Below are positions 1-9,032 of a stretch of DNA of 64,000 nt, one piece after another. Positions within the stretch are counted from its first letter, which is position 1. Every line of letters begins with the position of its first letter. A program made the translations under genes and the position numbers. The notes under the pieces are model-generated. The model ran no database searches. It saw nothing but the letters and a program-made list of their open reading frames with translations, and was not told the DNA's origin. This stretch comes from Phanerodontia chrysosporium (lineage: Eukaryota; Basidiomycota; Agaricomycetes; Polyporales; Phanerochaetaceae), in the NCBI GenBank assembly GCA_001910725.1, contig MJGA01000034.1, forward strand, positions 1-64,000, read 5' to 3'.

Positions 1-1010
1 TGTCAATGACGAGCCACTTGCACAATACCCACGACCTTCCTTACCAAGTATACGTGAAGTTTTCCCCGATGTTCTCTTTGACACCCACCACGCTGCTCGC
101 GCAGTTGAACAGGACAACCGGGTACCCGAGACATGCCTGCTACCAATCCACACCTCACCAGAGTACTCTCCAACATATACACCCCTTGATGAAACGGACT
201 ATACACTATACAACACACCCAAAGACGTCCTCTGGGATAATAATGCAAATCTTGACGACCGGGACACATGCTATGCCTCGCCAATCTCCTGTGAAAGACC
301 CGAGAAGTCAGCAGAGTACACGGAGGATCACGAGAGGACTCACTACTGGCCTCTTACTCTTCTGAAGACCCAAGTTCACAGGCAAGCACATCATCTGCAC
401 ATCCCTGCCATCCGACACCCCGTTTCGTACACTATCAGTGTCCCAGCTGCGGGCAAGCCCTAAAAGTCCCTGAGCAGAACCCGACATACCATCTAAACAA
501 GCACTTACGAGGGAAGAAATGCAAGTCAAAGACCGTCCAAGCCTTCGAGGTCGATGAACGTGCTGCCGCAGATATCCAAAGGCTTGCACTCTTCGGCGAG
601 CCCCGGTGGCCAGCAGCTTGGGATCCACGCCGAGCAATGCCAGACCCGCTGCATGGGATGTCAGCCGTACATGCCGCAGATGGCATTGAGAGCGACACAA
701 CCTACGGCCATGCTACGACAGGCCCTTCCATGGTCGGCCTGCACAGCCACGCCGACAGCTTAGCTTGCGAAGGTGCCCGGGTTTCATGGACAGCTGGGAC
801 TGTTTGGGACACATTTCCGTTTGCGACAATGGCGACGCGGGAAGAGGAGCTTGGCTTTCGTGTCGAGAGTATCAGAAATGGCGGAACGGAGCTCTGGCTC
901 AAGTCAACCCAGTGCAGTGGTGTTCAGGAAAGCTTAGGCGTACCGTGCTGCGCTTGTCGGGAGGTCGAAACCTCGGGGAAGCTCATTGGACTTGACCACC
1001 GCGCTGGTTT
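1..1010 (+). pseudogene. Truncated zinc-finger repeat-family protein, cut by LTR
   Basis: The reading is open in frame 2 from the window edge to about 370, then in frame 1 from about 290 to 1010, so there is a frameshift or unrecognised intron near 300-370. The frame-1 part has a Ser-rich linker and a C2H2-like motif (C-P-S-C-G, then HLNKHLRGKKC). It is followed by a block with an SVWDT-like element (GTVWDTFPF) and several Cys residues. From memory, this resembles a high-copy, transposon-associated family of agaricomycete proteins; that assignment is inference. The 5' end is off the window and the 3' end is cut at 1010/1011, where the LTR begins. I cannot find the missing 3' part beyond the other LTR. 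Probably a dead fragment. Confidence 0.45.
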
Positions 1011-1610
1011 TATCACAAAAATGCGCTGCCCTAGCGCCTATACACCAAACCAACCAGCAATACTCACTGGCAAAGGTTTACTTGGACTACAAAGGGTGTA
1101 GCCAGGCTTGAAGACGAGGTATAGAGGCTAGAGAGGTGAGATGCGATGAGATTGAAGCTGGGGAGGCACCCCCAGCCCTCAGGGTTTATATACATGTGCA
1201 CCAGGTCCCCAGGGACCGGTGTTCAGGGTCCTAGCTATCTAATACCTACTACGCTATTGGCTAGTGCCCTACAGGCATTCCTACATTCTCCTACACGTTC
1301 CTAAATGTTCCTACGATGTCCCAGAAACCTTCAGAACGTTCCAGCACTGTCCGGACCTGTCCAGAGACCTCCAGGGCTTTCTAGTCCATTCCGGAGTGTC
1401 TCGGCGCTTCCAGACCCTTGCCTGCTTCTAGACCTTCGACCATGTGACCCTGGGATACCGCACGTGTGCGCATCACGTGACCGCCGTATCACGTGACCAG
1501 CCCCGAGCCTAGGGCTGTCACTCCAGCGCTTCTGCATGTCACAGTTCGGAGTAATCGCTTCTGTCACCTGCTGCCCCTAACCCTAAGGGTTAAGACGAAA
1601 AACTGTGACA
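1011..1610 (-). repeat. 3' LTR of the Ty3/Gypsy element
   Basis: This 600-bp repeat matches 9033-9632 with six differences, all transitions. In the sense of the element it starts TGTCACAG and ends TTGTGATA, an imperfect inverted terminal repeat. A TATATAAA box lies at about 1186-1193 in element sense. Upstream of it are evenly spaced TTCCTAC-like units (1275-1325), a GAA-nn-TTC element near 1335, and three CACGTG boxes at 1460-1495. Next to the TGTCACAG end is a telomere-like stretch (CCCTAACCCTAAGGG on the plus strand). Confidence 0.95.
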
Positions 1611-1645
1611 TTACCCCCAATTCTAGCTGAACCTCCTGGTGAAGC

Positions 1646-2062
1646 CTAAATACCAGTGGAGCCAAAACCATCGCTGCTGCGAATGGTTGAGTCGAGGCGA
1701 GAAACCGGAGTTGGTTCGGCGTAGGAGATTCTTTCGAGCACGAGTTGAGCGACACGATCACCCTTGTGGAAAGTAAAGGTGTCGGGCGAGTTGTTGATGA
1801 GTAGAATTTTGAGCTCCCCTCGATAATCTCGGTCAATAACGCCTGCTCCTATGTCGATGCCTCTGAGGCTGAGGCCACTCCGTGGTGCGACTCGAGCGTA
1901 GGTACCTGGTGGAGTACACATTCGAAGGCCAGTTGACGCTAGCTTGCGATCATGGGGCTTGAGCGTAAGGTCTTCCATGATAAAAAGATCCAACCCTGCG
2001 CTTTCTGGCGAGCCACGTGAGGGGAGTTTTGCGTCCTTGTTCATGAGCTCGACCTCGAACTG
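1646..2062 (-). other. dUTPase domain at the C-terminus of Pol
   Basis: Residues 1050-1187 of the pol frame follow the chromodomain after a linker of about 30 residues. Motifs 1-5 occur in the order and spacing of homotrimeric dUTPases. The catalytic aspartate and the tyrosine that selects deoxyuridine are both present in motif 3. The Arg and Phe of the C-terminal P-loop-like motif 5 are kept, although that motif reads RSSDGFGSTG rather than the usual R-G-x-G-G-F-G-S-T-G. The frame stops two codons later at the natural end of a dUTPase, so the domain looks complete. It is fused in frame rather than encoded separately. Confidence 0.93.
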
Positions 2063-5000
2063 GTCGTCTGCTCCCCAAGATTGGAGTAGCGCGAGTTCGC
2101 GCACGAAAAACTCATCCTCCTCGTCGTGGTGGCGTTGCAGAAGGGAAATTGCCTTCGGCGCATCTGGGTATTTCCTGTGGAATTGTTTGACCTTCGCCAT
2201 AGCGTGCTTGAGATTGGGCAAGTATTCCCATGTGTCGCTATGCTCATCGTAGCCTCTCCACCGTACTCGGTACATAACACGGCCTTTAGAGTCTGGCTGT
2301 GCATCTACGATCTGCTCGACCTCGTACTCCTCGTCATCACCCACACGAATGGGTGGTAGGGGTTTGCGCGTGCGATTGGCAACCTCATCCTCGATGTGCT
2401 TCGTGAGCTTGCTTGCGTGGAAGACCGGGTGAATCTTCACATGGGCTGGTAACTTCAGCTTGAAGGTGACCGGTCCCAGCTGCTCTACGATCTCGTAAGG
2501 GCCTACTCGCTTTGGTGCCAGTTTCTTGGAGGGAACCCGAAGGTTCAGATCCTTTGCGTCAAGCCAAACACGGTCTCCGACCTTGAACAAGGGTTCTGAT
2601 TTACCCTGGTCGTAGTACCACTTCATTCGCTCTGCAGCCAGCACGAGCGCGGCTTTCGCCTGATCTTGGGCCTCCTGTCTAAGCTTCGTCCAGTCATCCA
2701 GTTCTGACAACCTTGTAACACGGTCCTGCTCCGGGAACATGCGTGGATGACGGCCATATTCGACGAAGAATGGCGAGTTCTTGGTGCTTTCATGCGCCTG
2801 GTTGTTGTACGCAAACTCGGCAGAGGGCAAAAGGTACGCCCAGTCGTCCTGCCTGAAGCTTGTGTAGCAGCGCAGATACTGCTCCAATGACTGATTAACT
2901 CGCTCAGTCTGACCGTCTGCCTGAGGGTGAAACGCTGTAGTCATTGCTGACTTGATCCCCAGGAGTCTGCACCATTCCTGGAAGAGTTTCGCTGCGAACT
3001 GCGTTCCTCTATCTGAAATGATCTGTCTGGGTAGGCCGTGCAAAGGCCAAACACGCTCATAGAGCAAATTTCCCAGATCCTTGGCTGAAAACTCCTTGGT
3101 GATGGGGAGGAAATGTGCTCGCTTGGTTAAGCGGCAAACGACTACGAAGATAGCGTTGTAACCGTCCGACTCAGGCAAGTCCGTGATCATATCGCATGAG
3201 ATTATCTCCCAGGGTTCCGACGGAACCTCGTTCGGTTGTAGCAGGCCAGCAGGCTTCTGGTTGACGTTTTTATGCGACTGGCAGACTTCGCAGCCTGCGA
3301 CGTACTTCTTGACGTAAACCGACATTCCTGGCCACCAGTAGTTGCGCGACAGCAACTCCAACGTCTTCCATCGTCCAGGGTGTCCAGCCCCAGGGAAGTC
3401 GTGGTGTAACTTGAGTAGATCCGCCCTAATCTTGTCGTCCTTGGGCACATACACCTTGCCTCGGTGCAGTAGTAGCCCGTCCTCGAGGTGCCATTCCGCT
3501 AAGTCCTTCCCGAACTCTCTTGGTCCTTTCAACATCAGGTCTTTGTACGACTTGGTGACTTCGTCGTCCAGCAGGGCTTTTCTGATCCTTTCTAGCAGTT
3601 TGCTATCGTCCACTATCGATGAATGGGTTGGTTGCATGGCTCGAATCGCGAAATATTCTGGCTTCAAAAGGACTTTTTCACGATTGTCGCAATCCACCCC
3701 CAATTCATGATCTGGCCTCCTGGACATTGGATCAGCCCGCTTCATCGTCTTTCCAGGCTTGTGCTCCAACTTGAAGTGGAAACGTGTGAGGAAAAGACTC
3801 CAACGTGCTTGGCGTCGCGTCAAGTCTTGCGCCTTGCGGAAATAGGTCAAATTCTGGTGATCTGACCATATGTCGAATGGTAGAGGGTGTCCCTCCAAGT
3901 GGTGGCGCCATTCCTTCAATGCGCGGATGATGGCTAGCATCTCCTTGTCGTATATCTCGTAGTTGCGCTCATGTACGCCTAGCGCCTTGGAGTAAAACGC
4001 GACAGGGTGCCAAAGGCCATCCTCGCCCAGTTGCTCAAGTACAGCCCCCGTAGCAAAGTCTGACGAATCGCATTCGAGCCTAAAAGGGTGCTCGTCGTCT
4101 GGAATCTTGAGAATAGGCGCAGTAGTGAACGCTCTTTTGAGTGTATCGAAGGCATCCTGCTGCTCAGGCCCCCATTCCCACTCTTTGCCTTTGCGGGTAA
4201 GCTCTGACAATGGGCGAACAATCTTGCCAAAGTCTCGAATAAACCGTCGGTAGAAGTTAGCAAAACCCAGGAAAGCCTGGACATCTTTGACCCTTTTGGG
4301 TATGGGCCAAGATAAAACGCCATCTACCTTCGATGGATCCATCTGAACCGACCCCTTGCTGATGATCATTCCGAGGTATTCAATGCTATCCGTCTCGAAG
4401 AAGCATTTTTCTGGCTTAGCAAACAGGTCGTTGTCGCGTAGCCGCTGCAATACCTCCCGAACTAATCGCCGATGGTGGTCCAAGTCGTTCGTGAAGATGA
4501 GAATGTCGTCTAGGTAGACCATGACATGCCCTTCTCGAATCAGATCATCGAGAATATGGTTCATCATGCGCTGAAAGGTTGCTGGTGCATTGCTGAGGCC
4601 GAAGAACATCACTGTAGGTTCGTATAAACCGAAAGGTGTGATGAAGGCCAGCTTCCACTCGTCTCCTTCCTTGATTCTGACGTTGTTATACCCCCATCTA
4701 AGGTCAATCTTGGTGTATATACTAGCCTTAGATAGTCGATCTATAAGGTCTGAGATCTTGGGTATAGGGAAGCGGTCTTTCTTGATGACTTCGTTCAGCT
4801 TCCTATAGTCTTGCACCAAGCGCAATGAACCGTCCTTCTTCTTCACAAAAAAGACTGGTGCTGCCAGCGGGGATTTACTCGGTCTGATGTATCCCTTGGC
4901 GAGATTCTCCTGAATCCACTCGTCCAGAGAATTCCTCTCTTCTGGCGACAGCGAGTAGTTACGAGCTGGTCGAGGTAGGGTAGCTCCGTCGATGAACTCG

Positions 5001-5209
5001 ACAGCGTGGTCATAAGGCTTTCGTACGGGTAACCGTTCGCTTGCACGCTTCGAAAACACGTCCCCATAGTCTGATACTGTGCAGGGACAAGCTGCTCCCA
5101 GCCCTCGATTCCCTCCAGCGAACGAATACTGCACATCGCTGCGATCTTCCGGCAGGTTACTGCCAAAATGCGGCCGTCTGGGGTGGAAGGGTCGACCCAC
5201 TGAAGCCAA
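1646..5209 (-). CDS. pol: Ty3/Gypsy Pol: RT, RNase H, integrase, chromodomain, dUTPase
   Basis: The open frame has 1187 codons; the ATG at 5209 is only the first one in frame. Upstream, the same protein continues in other frames (5060-5480), so pol is frameshifted at its start. Reverse transcriptase spans about 95-280, with Asp169 and the YLDD box (Asp234, Asp235). RNase H spans about 372-495, with Asp381, Glu423 and Asp450. Integrase has the zinc motif His603/His610/Cys640/Cys643 and a DD35E core (Asp673, Asp733, Glu769). A chromodomain spans about 961-1018 (RVRWRGY and DTWEY). The last 138 residues form a trimeric-type dUTPase with all five motifs: SAGLDL (1070), APRSGLSLRG (1108), GVIDRDYRGE (1123, catalytic Asp1126), KGDRVAQLV (1149) and R-x4-FGSTG (1177). 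Known: the chromodomain guides integration and dUTPase removes dUTP. Inference: the fusion protects reverse-transcribed DNA from uracil. Confidence 0.95.
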   Translation of the reverse strand: MASVGRPFHPRRPHFGSNLPEDRSDVQYSFAGGNRGLGAACPCTVSDYGDVFSKRASERLPVRKPYDHAVEFIDGATLPRPARNYSLSPEERNSLDEWIQENLAKGYIRPSKSPLAAPVFFVKKKDGSLRLVQDYRKLNEVIKKDRFPIPKISDLIDRLSKASIYTKIDLRWGYNNVRIKEGDEWKLAFITPFGLYEPTVMFFGLSNAPATFQRMMNHILDDLIREGHVMVYLDDILIFTNDLDHHRRLVREVLQRLRDNDLFAKPEKCFFETDSIEYLGMIISKGSVQMDPSKVDGVLSWPIPKRVKDVQAFLGFANFYRRFIRDFGKIVRPLSELTRKGKEWEWGPEQQDAFDTLKRAFTTAPILKIPDDEHPFRLECDSSDFATGAVLEQLGEDGLWHPVAFYSKALGVHERNYEIYDKEMLAIIRALKEWRHHLEGHPLPFDIWSDHQNLTYFRKAQDLTRRQARWSLFLTRFHFKLEHKPGKTMKRADPMSRRPDHELGVDCDNREKVLLKPEYFAIRAMQPTHSSIVDDSKLLERIRKALLDDEVTKSYKDLMLKGPREFGKDLAEWHLEDGLLLHRGKVYVPKDDKIRADLLKLHHDFPGAGHPGRWKTLELLSRNYWWPGMSVYVKKYVAGCEVCQSHKNVNQKPAGLLQPNEVPSEPWEIISCDMITDLPESDGYNAIFVVVCRLTKRAHFLPITKEFSAKDLGNLLYERVWPLHGLPRQIISDRGTQFAAKLFQEWCRLLGIKSAMTTAFHPQADGQTERVNQSLEQYLRCYTSFRQDDWAYLLPSAEFAYNNQAHESTKNSPFFVEYGRHPRMFPEQDRVTRLSELDDWTKLRQEAQDQAKAALVLAAERMKWYYDQGKSEPLFKVGDRVWLDAKDLNLRVPSKKLAPKRVGPYEIVEQLGPVTFKLKLPAHVKIHPVFHASKLTKHIEDEVANRTRKPLPPIRVGDDEEYEVEQIVDAQPDSKGRVMYRVRWRGYDEHSDTWEYLPNLKHAMAKVKQFHRKYPDAPKAISLLQRHHDEEDEFFVRELALLQSWGADDQFEVELMNKDAKLPSRGSPESAGLDLFIMEDLTLKPHDRKLASTGLRMCTPPGTYARVAPRSGLSLRGIDIGAGVIDRDYRGELKILLINNSPDTFTFHKGDRVAQLVLERISYAEPTPVSRLDSTIRSSDGFGSTGI

Positions 5210-6170
5210 GGCTCCTCTTCTTCCCCTCGAAGTCCTCGTCCATGGGTTCTTCGAGCTCTGCTTGTGCTACTTGAGCCTTGTGGCTGGTAAAGCGACAAGA
5301 GTCTGGGCATCTGGAGTACTTCCACTCGCCCTTATCCCAATCTATCTCAGGATTATGCTTCTTCAAGTAGCTAAAGCAAGGAACATGTCCTTTCCACCCA
5401 GATCCGTAATGAGGCATGCTTGTCTAGAGACATGGTCCCCTACGGCTACGTCGAGCCAAGCATACTGCCTCAATACTTAGCAGCAGGTGACAGAAGCGAT
5501 TACTCCGAACTGTGACATGCAGAAGCGCTGGAGTGACAGCCCTAGGCTCGGGGCTGGTCACGTGATACGGTGGTCACGTGATGCGCACACGTGCGGTATC
5601 CCAGGGTCACATGGTCGAAGGCCTAGAAGCAGACAAGGGTCTGGAAGCGCCGAGACACTCCGGAATGGACTAGAAAGTCCTGGAGGTCTCTGGACAGGTC
5701 CGGACAGTGCTGGAACGTTCTGGAGGTTTCTGGGACATCGTAGGAACATTTAGGAACGTGTAGGAGAATGTAGGAATGCCTGTAGGGCACTAGCCAATAG
5801 CATAGTAGGTATTAGATAGCTAGGACCCTGAACACCGGTCCCTGGGGACCTGGTGCACATGTATATAAACCCTGAGGGCTGGGGGTGCCTCCCCAGCTTC
5901 AATCCCATCGCATCTCACCTCTCTAGTCTCTATACCTCGTCTTCAAGCTTGGCTACACCTTTTGTAGTCCAAGTAAACCTTTGCCAGTGATATGCTTGTT
6001 CCTGGAGCGCATTTGTGCACACTTTCTGCGTTGTAAACGCGTATCTCCCTGGTCAGCTGGTTCGTCTTCAGCTTATGCTTCTTGACGAAGCGATGGCTAA
6101 TGAACACAGCATAGGCCCCGAATCAACCAGCGCGGTAGTCTGCACTCTGATTTCCTTACCCTGACTCAAA
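5010..6170 (-). pseudogene. Retroviral-type aspartic protease and pol linker, split by inverted LTR
   Basis: The N-terminal half lies at 5991-6170. It has ALVDSG, then a one-base frameshift in the G run, then FISHRFVKKHKLKT and VYNAESVHKCAPGT. The C-terminal half lies at about 5157-5479. It has YAWLDVAVGDH, LITDLGGKD, a frame change, then YLKKHNPEIDW and SRCPDSC, typical of the stretch between protease and RT in Ty3/Gypsy elements. Between them sits a 511-bp LTR-like block in the opposite orientation. Further frame changes occur at about 5240, 5160 and 5060 before RT. The protease cannot be made from this copy. Confidence 0.85.
5480..5990 (+). repeat. Inverted LTR core copy inside the protease region
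   Basis: This block is the reverse complement of the LTR interior. Homology starts at GCAGCAGGTGACAG and ends at CTTTGCCAGTGA. About 35 bp from the TGTCACAG end and about 54 bp from the other end of the full LTR are missing. The internal order, the CACGTG cluster and the TATATAAA box are all retained. No target-site duplication is visible on either side. It could be a clipped solo LTR inserted in reverse, or a shorter element that is itself embedded in the 600-bp LTRs. The sequence alone does not decide. Confidence 0.9.
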
Positions 6171-6299
6171 GTTACTGGAACGATAAAGCTCGATTTAGAG
6201 GGAAACTGGAGACTTTTCTCGATTCCAAAACTGATCTAATACATTCTGCTGAGTCGGGAGGGTAAAGGAAATCTAAAAACGGACCAGATGTCGCAGACT

Positions 6300-7881
6300 C
6301 TACATCGGTCCCTGCAGAAAATCCTCATCGTCTGAGAATACCACGCGGTTAATCTTCTGCGCCTTCTCCTTCGAAGACGACTTCTTCTTTTGCTTGGTCT
6401 TGGGGGTATCTTCTTCTTCTGAGCTATCTGAGCTCGATTCCTCGTCAGAGGCTACCTCCTGGAATCTCTCCGAGTCGCTGGCGTACACCTCGCGCACAGC
6501 TGTTCTTCGTGTGGCGAGAGCCCTTATCCTTCTCCTTTCCCTTTGAAGACGAAGCCTTTGACGAACTGGCCACCGGTGCATTGGTGGTTTTACTCGACGA
6601 TGTCGAAGAACCTGAGTTGTTCTTCTTCGATGGACACTCCTTGGCGATGTGGCCTTTGCCTCCACACTGAGCGCAGCAGCCTTTCTTCTTCGCCTCCTCG
6701 AACGACATGGCAACCTTCTGAACTTTGGCTGTCTTGCCTTTGCCCTGGGCTGAGCCCTTCTTCAAGGCGTCGACATCCATAGCGTCAGGGTCTTTCGACG
6801 ACTGAGGCTGTCCAGAGAGTACGGTGCCTGTCAAGAGACGTTGATCCTGCAGAATCTCCTGAACATCCTTCAACCAACCATCCCAGGTCGTAGCCCACTG
6901 AGCACGACCACGGGCTGCCAGTACATCGGCGGCTGCACGAGGGGTATGGGCATAGGCTTTGACCAACAGTTCTTCATTGGAGAAGCCAGTTTGGCGAGCC
7001 AGCGAACGGAAACGAGCAGGCAAACTCATTGAAAGTCTTCTCGTTCGTTCCTTTCTTGCTGACAAGCTGCTCAAACTCTGCCCTTGCCCTGTCCTTCTTG
7101 TCGGTCTGTTGGAATCCTTTCTGGAGTTCGTTCACAAAGTTGGTCCAAGTACCAAGGGGCTTTGAGTCTGCCACCTTGTCGAAGTATTCTTGCATGACCT
7201 TCTTTGCTGAACCTCGCAGGTAAGTCATCGCCGTCTCTATCTTCTTTTCGTCGTCCATTACGCCACGGTGGCGCAATCAGAGTGCCATCGACTCGAGCCA
7301 GTCATCCAGCTTGCTAGCCTTATCACCGTTAAAGGTGTCAGGCTCCTTCATGGTAGGGAACAAAGACTGAGACAACCCAACGTTGCCTCACTAGTGCCTT
7401 GCTGAACCAACACTTTCAAGCTCTCGTTCTCCTGCTTCAGCACCTGCATAGCGTTCTGCAAAACGCGATTTTGGTTCTGAGCCTCTGCTATCTGCGCAGA
7501 CAAGTGCTGTCTAGTCTGCTCAAGAATGTCTATCTGCTCCTGAAGTGTCTTGGCCTCGGTTTTGCGTTTGCGAAGGGCTTCCTTCAAGCGAAGGACTTCT
7601 GAACCCATTTCCGACCTTACTTGAGCTATTTCAGCCTTTACCCAGTTACCCAGGCTGTCAACGAGGGCCTTAAAATTGCCAGGAGTCAGTCCTTCCTGAG
7701 CGGCTTGTACCCATGACTGGCTGTACTCTTTGTAAGAGGTCGAAAGCGGCGCAGCGGCCAAAACTGGGGTAGGGCCTCCCTCAGCCATAGAGCCAAGTTC
7801 TAACGCTCCCCAAGGGTCCATGCCACTTGAACTCGAAGCAGAACGCAAACCAAAGTCAACAGGATTTGAATTGAGCGACAT
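6300..7881 (-). pseudogene. gag: Gag of the Ty3/Gypsy element, frameshifted
   Basis: The pieces lie in three frames. The first (7881-7348) starts MSLNSNPVDFG and ends in a heptad-rich coiled coil. Next (about 7276-6974) is a retrotransposon gag core with MTYLRGSAKKVMQEYF and FVNELQKGFQ. A third (about 7030-6480) contains a CCHC zinc knuckle, CAQCGGKGHIAKEC (C-x2-C-x4-H-x4-C). A last piece (6480-6300) is an acidic Ser/Glu/Lys-rich tail. At least three frame changes, near 7380, 7030 and 6480, break the protein. In the family the gag forms the particle and the knuckle binds RNA. Confidence 0.85.
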
Positions 7882-7910
7882 CTTGATTCAAAAACGCGCA
7901 GATACAAAAA

Positions 7911-8723
7911 CTAATCGAGGTTCTTCTCCAAAAACAACCAATCTTCACCCAACTCCTGAATCAGCTCCCTGCAATGCTCAGCAAAGCGTGGCTTAAGCTC
8001 AGCGAAGCTATGTGCGCCTGCCTTCTTCAAATCCCTCGAAATCTTCTTCCACTCCCTCGTGGTGTACTCCTTCGTCTCGACGATGGTCTGAAGGTGTTTG
8101 CGAATGTTGTCGAACCTCTCCTTGAACAAGCCCAAGATGTAGAGCTCGTGTTCAGTCAACCCAACTCGAAAACGCTGCTCGTCTAGCTTCTGAAAGAACG
8201 GACACAAGTGGTTAAGGGCGCCGTTGAACTTTCGTCCGTAGTCGCGCAGCTGATGGACCTGAGTGTTGGTGTGAAAGCGAAGGTCCTTGGGAATGGGTTT
8301 GACTTCGATAGGGGGAGTAGGGGGAGGTTCAATACACTCGATGAGGGGTAGAGGGGGAGGGGCGTTCGCGATGCGATCGAGTAGGCGGCGCTTGCGCTGT
8401 TCGTTGCGATAGTCTTCGAGCTGAAGCTGGTGCTTGAAGTCGTTCAAGTCTGCTTCACGAGCAAGCCTTTCACGACGACCAGGGACAGGGGTGTAGGGTG
8501 TAGTGCGAGGTTTGTACGCAGGGCGCGGCTTCCCAACGTCTTTGAAGCGGTGAAGGTTCGAGATCTTGATGCACTCAAGCAAGGGTTTGCCAGAGCTTTC
8601 GTCCTTAGCGAGGACAAAACGGTTCCTAGCAGCTTTAGGCACTAGTAAACACGGGTCAGCCTGTGTACACAAGCCAGAAAACTTCTCCACACAGGCAAAG
8701 CGCAAGGCTTTCCTGCCAGCCAA
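7911..8723 (-). CDS. Unknown 270-aa ORF between 5' LTR and gag
   Basis: This intact ORF ends 29 bp before the gag start, on the element strand. I do not recognise the family. The N-terminal 50 residues include two Cys. A basic central part holds a Pro-rich stretch (PPPLPLIECIEPPPTPP). The C-terminal half is predicted helical and charged, with no zinc knuckle, protease or membrane segment. It could be an N-terminal gag extension, an alternative capsid-like protein, or an accessory protein of this lineage. Its integrity contrasts with the broken gag next to it, which suggests either chance survival or real coding constraint. Confidence 0.6.
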   Translation of the reverse strand: MAGRKALRFACVEKFSGLCTQADPCLLVPKAARNRFVLAKDESSGKPLLECIKISNLHRFKDVGKPRPAYKPRTTPYTPVPGRRERLAREADLNDFKHQLQLEDYRNEQRKRRLLDRIANAPPPLPLIECIEPPPTPPIEVKPIPKDLRFHTNTQVHQLRDYGRKFNGALNHLCPFFQKLDEQRFRVGLTEHELYILGLFKERFDNIRKHLQTIVETKEYTTREWKKISRDLKKAGAHSFAELKPRFAEHCRELIQELGEDWLFLEKNLD

Positions 8724-9032
8724 CCCTCAACGAAGAGAAGGGGGTATTACTGCGGGTTTCCACGCCACGCAGCTAAAACTGGTTGGACAGGATATTACAC
8801 CCTTAGTCCAGCACTACAACAGGGGTTACTTGTCCGCAGGCAAAGCCCTCTGAGGTGGGTTACACCACGTTCCCCTGTCTGTACCTAAAAAGGTACTATA
8901 GTGCCCACTTACGCCTGTGGATCGGCAGAAAACTGAACAAAGCGCAAAAGCACTTGTTCAAACAAGCCCCCAGAACCCAAAGCAATAACCTAGGCCACCA
9001 AAGGTGGAGTAGGTTGGCTAGCTTCAATCTTC

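Noticed and set aside
996..1010. A 12-bp match between the left LTR flank and the protease DSG region
   Set aside because: A match of this length is expected by chance in 64 kb and the reading frames differ.
1331..1567. Small ORF repeated in all three LTR copies
   Set aside because: It is open only because the LTR is GC-rich and lacks stops there; it does not start after the TATA box in a sensible transcript.
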